Source of the DNA: Devosia sp.
GTDB lineage: Bacteria > Pseudomonadota > Alphaproteobacteria > Rhizobiales > Devosiaceae
DNA: 64,000 bases
Direction: 5' to 3'
Assembly (NCBI RefSeq): GCF_028290625.1
Contig: NZ_JAQGJM010000038.1
Span: 124,001 to 188,000, forward strand
Under the pieces are notes generated by a model. It did no database searches and was not told the DNA's origin. It worked only from the letters and a program-made list of their open reading frames with translations. Within the stretch, counting starts at the first letter, position 1. Every line of letters begins with the position of its first letter. Shown one piece after another: positions 7,944 through 16,667 of this stretch. A program made the position numbers and the translations under genes.

Positions 7944-9203
7944 TCAAGCTTGCTCGAAGGTGACCTTGCCCTGCTCATCGAACTTATAGACGTCGTCGCG
8001 GAAGCTGACGGTGCCCTGCTTATTGGCCCAGGCCGTGATGTAGGTGGTGTGCAGCGGCACGCGGGCCTTGCACTCGACATCGAGGCGCTCGTTGGACTCG
8101 AACGTCTGGTCGACGCGAGCCTGATCCCAATCGCCGTTGTCGCGCAGCAGCCAATTGACCAGCTGGTTGACGCCCTCGACGCGAACACAGCCCGAAGAAT
8201 GGAAGCGGGCGTTTTCGCCGAACAGTGCCTTGGTGGGCGTGTCGTGCAGATAGCAATCGTAGGGATTGAAGAAGTTGATCTTGCAATGGCCCATGGAGTT
8301 TTCGGCGCCCGGCTCCTGGCGGTACATGTAGTTTACCGCCTCGCCGATATTGGTCCAATCGATGGTTTCGGGCGAGATCTCGTTGCCCTTACCGTCGTAG
8401 ATATGGATATTCTGCTTGGCGAGGTACTGCGGATCTTCCTGCATGTACTTGGTCAAGTCCTGCTGGATCAGCGACTTAGGCACGTGCCAGTAGGGGTTGA
8501 AATTGATCTGCGTGACTTTGCTGGCCATGATCGGAGTGGCGCGCTCGACGCGACCGACAACCGCGGTGTGGCGCTGCTCGACCATGCCGCCGGCAACGGC
8601 CTCGATGGTGGCAGCCGGAATGTTGACCACGACATAGCGGTCGGTCAGGTTGGCGGCCATGGTCTGAACGCGCTGGGCGTTCAGGTAAAGCTGGTTGAGG
8701 CGGGTCTGGGCCGGCACGTTCATGGCGTACCAGGTCGGCTCATCGACCAGACCATTGACGATGAGACCGTGGCGCGCCTGGAAGGCACGCACGCCAGCGT
8801 CGGCGCTTTGGTCAAACGTCTCGCTGACATTGTCGACAAATGGCATGTCGCCAGACTGAATGAGGCGACGCTTGAGCTGGATCGCAGCTTTGCCGCTCTT
8901 GCCGACGCTCAGGTTGTAGGCTTCCTGGGGAATTTCTTCCCAGCCGCCATTGGCGACGAAAGGTTCGTACTGCGAAATCGCCAGCTGCAAATTGTAGGCG
9001 GTATCGAAGGACAGGATCGGCTCATTGGTCTCGATCAAGGCCTGTGCCGCGCTGGTATTGCCAGCTTGGTCGACTTCGCGCAGCACACGGTTGCGGCCGA
9101 ACATATCGAGAATTGATTCTTGGGCGCGGGCGCCAGCCGGCAGAGCCACAGATGCCCCCGCCAAAGCCATGGAGCGGAGGAGAGTACGTCGATTGAGCCG
9201 CAT
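7944..9203 (-). CDS. L,D-transpeptidase (YkuD family) with peptidoglycan-binding domain
   Basis: Periplasmic enzyme that makes 3-3 cross-links in peptidoglycan or attaches proteins to it. The N-terminus LNRRTLLRSMALAGAS...ARAQE looks like a Tat-type signal (twin Arg). A PG_binding_1-like segment lies around residues 130-175 (DAGVRAFQARHGL). The YkuD domain follows to about residue 365, with the catalytic block RFHSSGCVRVEGVNQLVNWL; the nucleophile is the Cys in SGCVR. Length 419 matches the large YcbB-like class. It lies downstream of ldtR on the same strand; in Liberibacter the LdtR regulator controls such a gene. Confidence 0.93.
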   Translation of the reverse strand: MRLNRRTLLRSMALAGASVALPAGARAQESILDMFGRNRVLREVDQAGNTSAAQALIETNEPILSFDTAYNLQLAISQYEPFVANGGWEEIPQEAYNLSVGKSGKAAIQLKRRLIQSGDMPFVDNVSETFDQSADAGVRAFQARHGLIVNGLVDEPTWYAMNVPAQTRLNQLYLNAQRVQTMAANLTDRYVVVNIPAATIEAVAGGMVEQRHTAVVGRVERATPIMASKVTQINFNPYWHVPKSLIQQDLTKYMQEDPQYLAKQNIHIYDGKGNEISPETIDWTNIGEAVNYMYRQEPGAENSMGHCKINFFNPYDCYLHDTPTKALFGENARFHSSGCVRVEGVNQLVNWLLRDNGDWDQARVDQTFESNERLDVECKARVPLHTTYITAWANKQGTVSFRDDVYKFDEQGKVTFEQA

Positions 9204-9558
9204 TAAATCACCCGAATTGCCTAGCCGCGAAGCTGTCAGTTTTTACCATTGCGTCCCGCCGGTCACAATGTCGGTCAACCGACTGTGAACCCGTAAAGGT
9301 TTTGTGAACCAAGATTATGCGGGAAATGGTTTCAAACCACTCAACGTCCTCTCTTATGGTGATTTGCGGCAGGAATGTGAAAACGCCAGCGCGAAGCTGG
9401 CGTTTGCTTTCAGGTGTGGCGGGCACGCAACATTCGGCTGATCCCGGTCTGCAAATGGCGGTCTTCTGCGCTTCCGGTCCTCACGTACTGATGTACGTTC
9501 CGGTCCGGTTCTCGAAAACCACCATTTTCGACTCGGGCTGAGTCGAATGCGTTCAAGC
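9204..9558. other. intergenic region between ldtR and the L,D-transpeptidase gene
   Basis: No gene is seen in these 355 bases. From high to low coordinate it holds a perfect hairpin at 9527-9547 (TTCGACTC/GAGTCGAA), an imperfect element at 9472-9507 (two TTCCGGTCC direct repeats around ACGTAC-TGAT-GTACGT), and a terminator at 9379-9410. A stretch of about 150 bases before the transpeptidase start presumably carries its promoter. Confidence 0.7.
9379..9410 (-). terminator. bidirectional-looking hairpin terminator after ldtR
   Basis: AAACGCCAGC-GCGAA-GCTGGCGTTT: ten-base perfect stem with A-rich and T-rich flanks on both sides. It separates ldtR from the transpeptidase promoter region. Confidence 0.8.
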
Positions 9559-10068
9559 TTAGAGCTTGTAGAGAATCTGGTCGACCCAGAAGCGTTCGAG
9601 GCGGGCCAGCGCCTTGTTGAGACCGTCGAATTCGTCGTCGCCCAGGCCGCCGACCTTGTCGATGGATTTGAGGTGACGGTCATAGAGTTCGTCGATGACT
9701 TCGGCGACTTCTTCGCCCTTCGGGGTCAGCTTGATACGGACCGAGCGGCGGTCGGTGCGCGAGCGTTCCTGGAAGATATAGCCGGTTTCGACCAGCTTCT
9801 TGAGATTGTAGGACACGTTGCTGCCCAGGTAGTAACCGCGCGAGCGCAGTTCACCGGCGGTCAGCTCGGCATCGCCGATGTTGAACATCAGCAGCGCCTG
9901 GACGGGATTGATATCGTCCCAGCCCATGCGGTCGAACTCGTCCTTGATCAGGTCGAGCAGGCGACGATGCAGACGCTCGACCCGGGAAACAGCTTCGAGA
10001 TAAAGCGGCTTCAAGCTCTGGGTACGTTCCGGGACCATAGCCTCGGCGGCGTTGGATTTGATTGCCAT
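9559..10068 (-). CDS. ldtR: MarR-family regulator LdtR
   Basis: A 169-residue winged-helix regulator: LYLEAVSRVERLHRRLLDLIK (dimer helix), LTAGELRSRGYYLGSNVSYNL (recognition region), TDRRSVRIKLTPKG (wing). The strongly conserved YYLGSNVSYN and the adjacent L,D-transpeptidase identify it as LdtR, known in Liberibacter and Sinorhizobium as an activator of ldt and a factor in osmotic and wall-stress tolerance. ATG at 10068 has GAGG upstream. Its upstream region contains a run of A/T-rich sequence suited to a promoter. Confidence 0.9.
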   Translation of the reverse strand: MAIKSNAAEAMVPERTQSLKPLYLEAVSRVERLHRRLLDLIKDEFDRMGWDDINPVQALLMFNIGDAELTAGELRSRGYYLGSNVSYNLKKLVETGYIFQERSRTDRRSVRIKLTPKGEEVAEVIDELYDRHLKSIDKVGGLGDDEFDGLNKALARLERFWVDQILYKL

Positions 10069-10236
10069 TCTAGCCTCACTGTTGTTCCGACTGTGCGATT
10101 TTTCGCATCTCATGAGGCCAAACTACGGCCACCGGACTAAGATCGGGCTAAGCCGCACGCTTAAAACTATCTTACTGGAATAGTTCGAGAATTTGGCTTT
10201 ATTCTTCGTTACACCAGTGCATAAAGTTGTAACCTA

Positions 10237-10258
10237 AACGGGGTCTGAACACCCCGTT
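10237..10258 (-). terminator. hairpin downstream of the DUF6163-like gene
   Basis: AACGGGGT / ACCCCGTT stem with a six-base loop, ten bases after the stop of the membrane protein gene; on the minus strand it is followed by TTAGG, a weak T-tract. Confidence 0.6.
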
Positions 10259-10267
10259 ATCGGCTTG

Positions 10268-10657
10268 TTAGTCATGTGCCTGGGCGCGGCGGAGGCGGAT
10301 GCCGAGCACGAAGATGATGAGGATGGAGACCAGCAAAAGCAGGCGCACCGCGAAGCCGAAGGCGCTCATGCGGATGTCGGGATTGCCCATCAGGTAGAGC
10401 ACCATTTCGATGAAGGTGGCGGCGGCAAGCAGCACCGCGCCCCAACTGGCCTTGATCCACAGGCCCACCGCCGCGAACAGGCGCGTCAGCGAAAAGATGG
10501 CCAGGTAGACAAAGCCGGTCATGCCCAGGGTCGCCATGGGCGAGACATTGCCAAGATTGACGCCGAGCAGGCGCGCGGCATCGTTGAGGCCCAGCAGCAG
10601 GCTGATGATGGCGACGATGCGGATATAGATGCCGATGGCGGGTGCGTTGAAATCCAT
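10268..10657 (-). CDS. DUF6163-like integral membrane protein
   Basis: A 129-residue protein with four predicted transmembrane segments (around residues 8-30, 43-65, 70-90 and 100-120) and a basic C-terminus (GIRLRRAQAHD). It resembles small Hyphomicrobiales membrane proteins found beside hemB (DUF6163; family recognised from pattern and neighbourhood). It is divergent from hemB, sharing a 97-base promoter region. No function is known to me. Confidence 0.75.
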   Translation of the reverse strand: MDFNAPAIGIYIRIVAIISLLLGLNDAARLLGVNLGNVSPMATLGMTGFVYLAIFSLTRLFAAVGLWIKASWGAVLLAAATFIEMVLYLMGNPDIRMSAFGFAVRLLLLVSILIIFVLGIRLRRAQAHD

Positions 10658-10754
10658 GGCGGTTTTCTAGCGCTTGGCCGGGGCTGCGACAAGCTACGCC
10701 TTTATGCCGTGAACGGCGGCTGGTAATACGGCTGCGGTTTTATGGAGATCTAGC

Positions 10755-11768
10755 ATGGCCGAGCAATGGAACAAGCACGACATGGAGTTCCTGGGCGGCC
10801 GCCGGTTGCGCCGGACGCGGCGGACGGCGTGGAGCCGGGCCATGGTGCGCGAGACCGTGCTAACGCCAAGCGACCTGATCTGGCCGCTGTTCGTGATCGA
10901 GGGGCACAATGAGAAGACGGCGATCCGCACCATGCCGGGCGTGGAGCGGCTGAGCGTCGATTTGTGCGTGGCGGCGGCGAAGGCGGCGCGGGATGCGGGG
11001 ATACCGGCGCTGGCGCTGTTCCCCAATACGCCGGAGCATCTGCGCAGCGAGAATGCGGCGGAGGCGTATAATCCGGACAACCTGATGTGCCGGGCGCTGA
11101 GCGCGATCAAGGACGCGGTGCCGGAAATCGGGCTGATCGCCGACGTGGCGCTGGATGAGTATTCCAGCGACGGCCAGGACGGGCTGGTGCGCGACGGCGA
11201 AGTGCTGAACGACGAGACCATCGAAGTGATGATCCGCTCCACGCTGGTGCAGACGCGGGCGGGGGCGGACATCATCGCGCCGTCGGACATGATGGATGGG
11301 CGCGTGGCGGCGATCCGCATGGCGCTGGATGCCGAGGGGCATGAGCAGACGCAGATCATGGCTTATGCGGCCAAATATGCGTCCTTCTTCTATGGGCCGT
11401 TCCGCGAGGCGGTAGGCTCTGGCGCTCGGCTCAAGGGCGACAAGAAGACCTATCAGATGGACTATGCCAATTCCGATGAGGCACTGCGCGAGATCGCGCA
11501 GGACATCGAGGAAGGGGCCGACAGCGTAATGGTCAAGCCGGGGATGCCGTATCTGGACATCGTGCGGCGGGCCAAGGATGCGTTCAATATTCCGATCTAC
11601 GCGTACCAGGTGAGCGGGGAATACGCGATGATCGAGATGGCGGCGGCGGCTGGGGCGATCGATCGCAAGGGCGCGATTCTGGAGAGCCTTTATGGGTTCA
11701 AGCGGGCCGGGGTCAGCGGCGTGCTGACGTATTTTGCGCTGGAGGTAGCGCGGGAGCTGGGGCGCTAG
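10755..11768 (+). CDS. hemB: porphobilinogen synthase (delta-aminolevulinate dehydratase)
   Basis: Condenses two 5-aminolevulinate molecules to porphobilinogen in haem synthesis. Key residues are visible: VALDEYSSDGQDGLV, an Asp-rich metal site as in the Mg-type alphaproteobacterial enzymes rather than the Cys-rich zinc type; AAKYASFFYGPFREA with the first Schiff-base lysine; and MVKPGMPYLDIVRRAK with the second. Length 337 is normal. GGAGATC precedes the ATG. The following RDD, bpt and (opposite strand) parC genes form an order shared by many Hyphomicrobiales. Confidence 0.97.
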   Translation: MAEQWNKHDMEFLGGRRLRRTRRTAWSRAMVRETVLTPSDLIWPLFVIEGHNEKTAIRTMPGVERLSVDLCVAAAKAARDAGIPALALFPNTPEHLRSENAAEAYNPDNLMCRALSAIKDAVPEIGLIADVALDEYSSDGQDGLVRDGEVLNDETIEVMIRSTLVQTRAGADIIAPSDMMDGRVAAIRMALDAEGHEQTQIMAYAAKYASFFYGPFREAVGSGARLKGDKKTYQMDYANSDEALREIAQDIEEGADSVMVKPGMPYLDIVRRAKDAFNIPIYAYQVSGEYAMIEMAAAAGAIDRKGAILESLYGFKRAGVSGVLTYFALEVARELGR

Positions 11769-11827
11769 GTTACTTTTGTGTGCCCACCCTCTTGCGCAGG
11801 GGGCAGGCCGTGACAATCTGATTGGGC

Positions 11828-12349
11828 ATGGACCAGACCTATCAAAACAGCCGCCCTACCCTGCCCGATCCGTCGACGGCTCCCGAATTGTTCGAGGGGC
11901 TGCTGACGCGGCGCGTTGCTGCGTGGTTTATCGACGTGGTGGTGATGAGCGCGATGATCGTGGCGTTCAGCATCGTGGGGCTGGTTGCGGGCTTTCTCAC
12001 TTTCGGGCTGGCATGGTTGGCGCTGATCGTGGTCGTGCCGGCAACGGTGGTGCTGTATTACGGCGCGACGCTGGGTTCGGCCAAGCGCGCGACGCTGGGT
12101 ATGCAGGCCATGGATCTGGTGTTGACGCCGACTCGCGGGCAGCCGCTGAATGGCCCGATGGCGTTTGTGCATGCGGCGGTGTTCTGGGTCACGATCTGGA
12201 TTTCCTGGCCGATTTCGCTGCTGGTGGCGTTGTTCACGCCGCGCCGGCAAATGATTCACGACCTGATCGTGGGCACTTTGATGGTGCGCCGGTCGCCGAT
12301 GGAGCGGCATTGGCGCGGGCAAAACCCGCGGAACGAGCCCGCTTATTGA
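11828..12349 (+). CDS. RDD family membrane protein
   Basis: A 173-residue protein with the RDD signature LLTRRVAAWFIDVVVMSAMI (Arg-Asp-containing first segment) and three or four hydrophobic segments. ATLGSAKRATLGMQAMDL is the typical loop and RRQMIHDLIVGTLMVRR the typical end. Some RDD proteins have been tied to Na+/H+ exchange, but most are of unknown role. ATG at 11828 is preferred to the TTG two codons earlier. It is probably co-transcribed with hemB. Confidence 0.88.
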   Translation: MDQTYQNSRPTLPDPSTAPELFEGLLTRRVAAWFIDVVVMSAMIVAFSIVGLVAGFLTFGLAWLALIVVVPATVVLYYGATLGSAKRATLGMQAMDLVLTPTRGQPLNGPMAFVHAAVFWVTIWISWPISLLVALFTPRRQMIHDLIVGTLMVRRSPMERHWRGQNPRNEPAY

Positions 12350-12408
12350 AGCGTTGCGAGTGAGCGCCCGCAGGACTACACTGTGGCGATGCCATGGCAG
12401 TGCTTTAG

Positions 12409-13134
12409 ATGACCGACCAGACTCCGGAAACAACGCAGCTGTTCCTGACCGCGGCGATGCCGTGCCCTTATCTGCCGGGTAAGCAGGAGCGAAAGCTGTT
12501 TACGCATCTGACCGGACGGCGTGCATCGAACCTGCACCATCTGCTCAGCGAGAACGGATTTCGGCGCAGCCAGAACCTGATCTATCGGCCGGCCTGCGAG
12601 GGCTGCAACGCGTGCCAATCGGTGCGGATCGTGGCCGACGCATTCGTTCCTTCGGGGCGGTTCCGGCGCGTGGAGGCCAAGAACAACGATCTTGGTATCG
12701 ATGTGCGGCAGCCGATCGCGACCAGCGAACAGTACGATTTGTTCAAGCGCTACCTGGAATCGCGCCATGCCGGCGGCGGCATGAACCAGATGAGCTTTGT
12801 CGACTATGAGTACATGGTCGAGGATACACCGGTGCAATCGGTGCTGGTGGAATATCGCCTGCGCGACCACCCGGACCAGCCGCTGGTCGCGGTAGCGCTG
12901 ACCGATGTGATGCCGGATGGCCTGTCGATGGTCTACAGCTTTTATGATCCCGATTTGGCGCATCGGAGCTTGGGGACCTTCCTCATTCTCGACCATATCG
13001 CGCAGGTGCGCTCGGCCGGGCTAGGATACGTCTATCTGGGGTACTGGGTAAAAGATTCCCCGAAAATGGCCTACAAGGCCGATTATCAGCCGTTGCAGGT
13101 GCAAAAGGGTCCGCTTGGGTGGTGCGCCCTCTAG
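12409..13134 (+). CDS. bpt: aspartate/glutamate leucyltransferase (Bpt)
   Basis: Transfers Leu from tRNA to proteins with N-terminal Asp or Glu, marking them for ClpS/ClpAP degradation. Diagnostic blocks are CPYLPGKQERKLFTHL, YRPACEGCNACQSVRI and, near the end, YVYLGYWVKDSPKMAYKADY, all typical of the ATE family. At 241 residues it is standard for bacterial Bpt. It follows the RDD gene by about 60 bases. Confidence 0.94.
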   Translation: MTDQTPETTQLFLTAAMPCPYLPGKQERKLFTHLTGRRASNLHHLLSENGFRRSQNLIYRPACEGCNACQSVRIVADAFVPSGRFRRVEAKNNDLGIDVRQPIATSEQYDLFKRYLESRHAGGGMNQMSFVDYEYMVEDTPVQSVLVEYRLRDHPDQPLVAVALTDVMPDGLSMVYSFYDPDLAHRSLGTFLILDHIAQVRSAGLGYVYLGYWVKDSPKMAYKADYQPLQVQKGPLGWCAL

Positions 13135-13167
13135 GGCGAGTGTGGCGCATTCTGCCCACAAACACTG

Positions 13168-13246
13168 GTCATTCCCGCGCAGGCGGGAACCTCTGTTTTC
13201 TTCCTTGAGCCTGGCCAACGGAGGTCCCCGCCTTCGCGGGGATGAC
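13168..13246. repeat. palindromic repeat, family C, copy 1 (GTCATTCCCGC type)
   Basis: Outer arms GTCATTCCCGCGCAGGCGGGAA and CCCCGCCTTCGCGGGGATGAC, each itself a small hairpin, around a roughly 35-base centre. It lies between bpt and a convergent Dabb gene. A second copy is at 35071-35168. Confidence 0.8.
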
Positions 13247-13308
13247 CCGGTGGGTGTGGACAAATAGAGCGAAGCGGGCTGTCGCTGACCGCCGCTTGGT
13301 TGCTCCCC

Positions 13309-13617
13309 TCAAACTTCCAGATCGAACACCATCAACCCCTCGATGCCGCCTTCGAGGGCGGCGACGAGGCGTCCGCCGGCGGCTTGGTGGGCGGGGTCGG
13401 TGAGGTAGGCGTCGCGGGCGGCGGCGTCGCGCAGGTCCATGACGAAGCCGTCATTGAAGCCCTTGCCGAGGCCTTCGGGCGAAACGTTGGGGCCGAACTT
13501 GGCGGAGAGCAGGCCATCGATGGGGCCGACAAGGGCGTTGAGCTGGGCGTAGACGCCGTCGCGCTCGGACTGCGGGACGTTGGCGCGGAATTTGAAGAAG
13601 ACGCAGTGGCGGATCAT
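13309..13617 (-). CDS. Dabb family (stress-responsive alpha/beta barrel) protein
   Basis: A 102-residue dimeric ferredoxin-like protein. It starts MIRHCVFFKFRANV and contains GLLSAKFGPNVSPEGLGKGF, then NDGFVMDLRDAAARDAYLTDPAHQ, the typical Dabb pattern. ATG at 13617 has GGAG upstream; upstream extension enters a repeat. Dabb proteins range from stress proteins to cyclases; no specific role is evident. It lies between bpt (convergent) and parC. Confidence 0.85.
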   Translation of the reverse strand: MIRHCVFFKFRANVPQSERDGVYAQLNALVGPIDGLLSAKFGPNVSPEGLGKGFNDGFVMDLRDAAARDAYLTDPAHQAAGGRLVAALEGGIEGLMVFDLEV

Positions 13618-13640
13618 GACGAGCTCCAATTCTGGTTCTG

Positions 13641-13787
13641 CCTTCTCCCCTTGAGGGAGAAGGTGCCCCGAAGGGGCGGATGAGGGGTTTCTTTCAAGGC
13701 ATTCAAGCATAGGTGGGCGCAGCACCCCTCACCCTGTTCTTCCGCTGAACGCGGAAGAACTGTCCCTCTCCCTCAAGGGGCGAGGGT
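13641..13787. repeat. CTCCCTCAAGGGG-type inverted repeat cluster (family E)
   Basis: Left part CCTTCTCCCCTTGAGGGAGAAGG with the adjoining hairpin GCCCCGAAGGGGC; right part CCCCTCACCCTGTTC, TTCCGC-TGAAC-GCGGAA and CCTCTCCCTCAAGGGGCGAGG. The two halves are partly complementary to each other as well as self-complementary. It occupies the Dabb-parC gap and contains no gene. Confidence 0.75.
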
Positions 13788-13801
13788 AAGAAAGGCGGCG
13801 G

Positions 13802-16099
13802 TTACCCCACGAACTTATTGTTCTTCGGAAACCCGTTGGGCGGTTGACGGCCGGCCGTGGCGCGGTCGCCGGACCAGTCGGTGAGTTCTTCCATGGGCTT
13901 GGTGTAGGTGCGGCCGGAGCTGTCGGTCCAGGTGAGGCCATCGGCGGCGTAGAAGGTTTTGAGGTCGGAGACGCCGCCGTCCTTGTATTTCTGCAAGCGG
14001 ACGCCCTTGCCACGCCCCATTTCGGCGAGCTGAGCGAGCGGGAAGACCAGCAGCTTGCGGTTTTGGCCGATGATGGCGACACGGTCGCCGGCCAGCGGCA
14101 CCAGCAGCTTGGCTTCGTCGGGCGCGGTGACGTTGAGGATCTGCTTGCCCTTGCGGGTATTGGCGATCATTTCGTCTTCCGAGACGATGAAGCCATAGCC
14201 GGCGGCGGAGGCGATGATACGCTTGGTGCCGGGGCGATACAGGAACAGGTCGAGGATGTCCTGACCTTCCTCGATATCGACCATGATGCGCACCGGCTCG
14301 CCCTGGCCACGGCCGCCGGGGAGCTTGTCGCCGCCAAGAGTATAAACCTTGCCGCCGGTGGTGAGCAGCAGCAGCTTGTCGGTGGTCTGGGCATTGAGGC
14401 TCAGCTTGAGGCGATCGCCAGCTTTGAAACCCTTCTCGTCGACCTCGGCATTGTGGCCCTTGAGGGCACGTATCCAGCCTTTTTCGGAGAGCACCACGGT
14501 GATCGGCTCGCGCTCAATAAAGGCCTCGGTGACTTCGGCGTGGTCGGCACTGGGCATGTCGCCGAACATGGAGCGGCGGCCGCCGAGCGGATGCAGGGCG
14601 CCGTTGGCGTCGAACATCGGATAGGCTTTTTTGAGGGCCTCGACCTGCTTGGAGATTTCGCCCCACTGGCGCTTGTCGGAGGCCAGCAGCAATTCGAGGC
14701 GGCCCTTTTCGTCGGTCAGGTCGCTGTGCTCCTTGCGGAGTTCCATTTCTTCCAGCTTGCGCAAGGAGCGCAGGCGCATGTTGAGGATGGCTTCGGCCTG
14801 ATTGTCGGTGAGCGAGAAGGTGCTCATCAACATTGGCTTGACCTCGTCCTCCTCGCGGATGATGCGGATCACCTCATCGAGGTTGAGATAGGCGATGATG
14901 TAGCCTTCGAGCACTTCGAGGCGGTTGGCGATCTGCTCGAGGCGGTGGCTGGTGCGGCGCTGCAGCACGATCTTGCGGTGATCGAGCCAGGCGCGCAGGG
15001 CATCGCCCAGGCTCATGACACGGGGCACGGTGCCCTTGTCGAGCACGTTGAGGTTGAGCGGGAACCGCACCTCGAGATCGGTGGTGCGGAACAGTTGCTC
15101 CATCAGGATATTGGCGTCGACTGTGCCGGCGCGCGGCTCCAGCACGAGGCGGATGTCATCGGCGCTTTCGTCACGCACGTCTTTCAGCAGCGGGAGCTTC
15201 TTGGCCAGCAGCAGTTCGGCGATCTTTTCAACCAGGCGTGACTTCTGGATGCCGTAGGGAATTTGCGTGACGACAATCTGGTAGACACCGCGGCCCTTTT
15301 CTTCTTTTTCCCAGACGGCGCGCAGGCGGAACGAGCCGCGGCCGGTCTCATAGGCATTGACGATGGCCGAGCGGGTTTCGACCAATTGCCCACCGGTGGG
15401 GAAATCGGGGCCGCGCACCAGATCGTCGGCGCTGAGCGGGCTGGAGAGATCCTGGTGGATCAGCTCATCGACCGTGGCGGCGGGATTGAAGATCAGCTTG
15501 AGCGCGGCGTTGCACAGCTCGACCAGATTGTGCGGCGGCACCGAGGTGGCCATGCCGACGGCGATACCGGTGGAGCCATTGGCGAGCAGATTGGGAAAGT
15601 TCGAGGGCAGGACGACGGGCTCCTCGTCCTCGCCGTCATAGGTGGGTTTGAAATCGATGGCATCTTCGGTGATGCCTTCGAGGAGGCGCGTGGCCACGTC
15701 GGTCATACGGGATTCGGTGTACCGCATGGCGGCGGCGCTATCGCCGTCGATATTGCCGAAATTGCCCTGGCCATCGACCAGCGGGTAGCGCAGGGCAAAA
15801 TCCTGGGCCAGGCGGACCAGGGCGTCATAGATCGACTGGTCGCCGTGCGGATGGAACTTACCGATCACGTCGCCGACGATACGGGCGGATTTCTTGTAGC
15901 CCTGGTTCGGATCGAGCTTGAGCAGGCGCATGGCGTGGATGATGCGGCGGTGGACGGGTTTCAGGCCGTCGCGGGCATCGGGGAGCGCGCGCTGGGTGAT
16001 CGTGGACAGCGCATAGGACAGATACCGCTCTTCCAGCGCCGCGCGCAGATCGACGATGCGCTGATCGTCGGCGGGAGGAAGGGTATCGGATGCGGCCAT
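13802..16099 (-). CDS. parC: DNA topoisomerase IV subunit A
   Basis: Breakage-reunion subunit that decatenates chromosomes with ParE. The N-terminal domain has [17 protein letters not shown] and the active-site Tyr in [12 protein letters not shown] (about residue 127). The tower and coiled-coil include [19 protein letters not shown], and the C-terminal beta-pinwheel region ends near LTDWSGDR. At 765 residues the length is typical of alphaproteobacterial ParC rather than GyrA, and no GyrA-box is evident. The quinolone-determining region reads [12 protein letters not shown], with Gln where E. coli ParC has Ser80. Confidence 0.95.
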   Translation of the reverse strand: MAASDTLPPADDQRIVDLRAALEERYLSYALSTITQRALPDARDGLKPVHRRIIHAMRLLKLDPNQGYKKSARIVGDVIGKFHPHGDQSIYDALVRLAQDFALRYPLVDGQGNFGNIDGDSAAAMRYTESRMTDVATRLLEGITEDAIDFKPTYDGEDEEPVVLPSNFPNLLANGSTGIAVGMATSVPPHNLVELCNAALKLIFNPAATVDELIHQDLSSPLSADDLVRGPDFPTGGQLVETRSAIVNAYETGRGSFRLRAVWEKEEKGRGVYQIVVTQIPYGIQKSRLVEKIAELLLAKKLPLLKDVRDESADDIRLVLEPRAGTVDANILMEQLFRTTDLEVRFPLNLNVLDKGTVPRVMSLGDALRAWLDHRKIVLQRRTSHRLEQIANRLEVLEGYIIAYLNLDEVIRIIREEDEVKPMLMSTFSLTDNQAEAILNMRLRSLRKLEEMELRKEHSDLTDEKGRLELLLASDKRQWGEISKQVEALKKAYPMFDANGALHPLGGRRSMFGDMPSADHAEVTEAFIEREPITVVLSEKGWIRALKGHNAEVDEKGFKAGDRLKLSLNAQTTDKLLLLTTGGKVYTLGGDKLPGGRGQGEPVRIMVDIEEGQDILDLFLYRPGTKRIIASAAGYGFIVSEDEMIANTRKGKQILNVTAPDEAKLLVPLAGDRVAIIGQNRKLLVFPLAQLAEMGRGKGVRLQKYKDGGVSDLKTFYAADGLTWTDSSGRTYTKPMEELTDWSGDRATAGRQPPNGFPKNNKFVG

Positions 16100-16249
16100 G
16101 GCGTCGGGTCTCGGGAGAACGAATCAGGATTGGACTATAGCGGGGATGGGGAAGAAACGCAGGGTTTGCGGCGGTTTGGGTGAGGGTTTTGCAGGGGTTT
16201 CAGCGGGTTTGACCGCAGCGCCGGGGGCGTGCGGTTTGGAAAGACTGCG

Positions 16250-16309
16250 GCATGCGGCGAGACGTGCCTCATGGGTTTTGTAGTAAGCGAGACACATCTC
16301 GCCGCATGC
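16250..16309. repeat. inverted repeat with 13-base perfect arms
   Basis: GCATGCGGCGAGA at 16250-16262 and its exact complement TCTCGCCGCATGC at 16297-16309. The inner region extends pairing imperfectly (GTGCCTC/GAGACAC). There is no T-run, so it is not a clear terminator. Confidence 0.75.
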
Positions 16310-16533
16310 GATGGGGTTTCTGGCCGCTCGAACGTGGCCTCCATTGTTTCAGGAGACGAACGTCGCGCAGGCCCAGGGATCGCGCGACCGCATTCCCCTC
16401 CCACCAAACTCCCCACGGCCGTTCGTCGCGAACCCGCAGCCATTGTGGAGATATCGGGGGTGATTATGGGGGAGGAATTGGGGGTGGGGAGAAGGGGGAT
16501 AGAGGGGATGGATCAACCCTCCTACCACCGTGT

Positions 16534-16624
16534 CTTCCCGCGGGCTTGACCCGCGGGGCGCTCAACGCGAACGCTGACCTGTAGTGGGTGCTGGTCGCGG
16601 CCCGCGGGTCGAGCCCGCGGGAAG
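16534..16624. repeat. palindromic repeat, family B, copy 1 (CCGCGGGTCAAGCCCGCGGG type)
   Basis: CTTCCCGCGGGCTTGACCCG at the left and CGCGGGTCGAGCCCGCGGGA at the right, inverted with respect to each other, around a roughly 45-base centre. Related copies are at 23833, 29109 and 59273. Confidence 0.85.
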
Positions 16625-16667
16625 TGCGGTGGGTGGGGAGGAGCTGTGCAAAGGGTGAGCCGCGTGC

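Larger units (their letters stand above)
16100..16667. other. gene-free intergenic region between parC and recO
   Basis: 568 bases without a convincing gene; open frames here have no family resemblance or ribosome sites. It holds a long inverted repeat at 16250-16309 and a family-B repeat at 16534-16624, plus a G-rich stretch (16450-16520, GGGGGAGGAATTGGGGG-like). The promoter of parC should lie just above 16100 on the minus strand. Confidence 0.7.

Noticed and set aside
13844-15241. Plus-strand open frame of 465 codons opposite parC
   Set aside because: Shadow of parC, with no recognisable domain.
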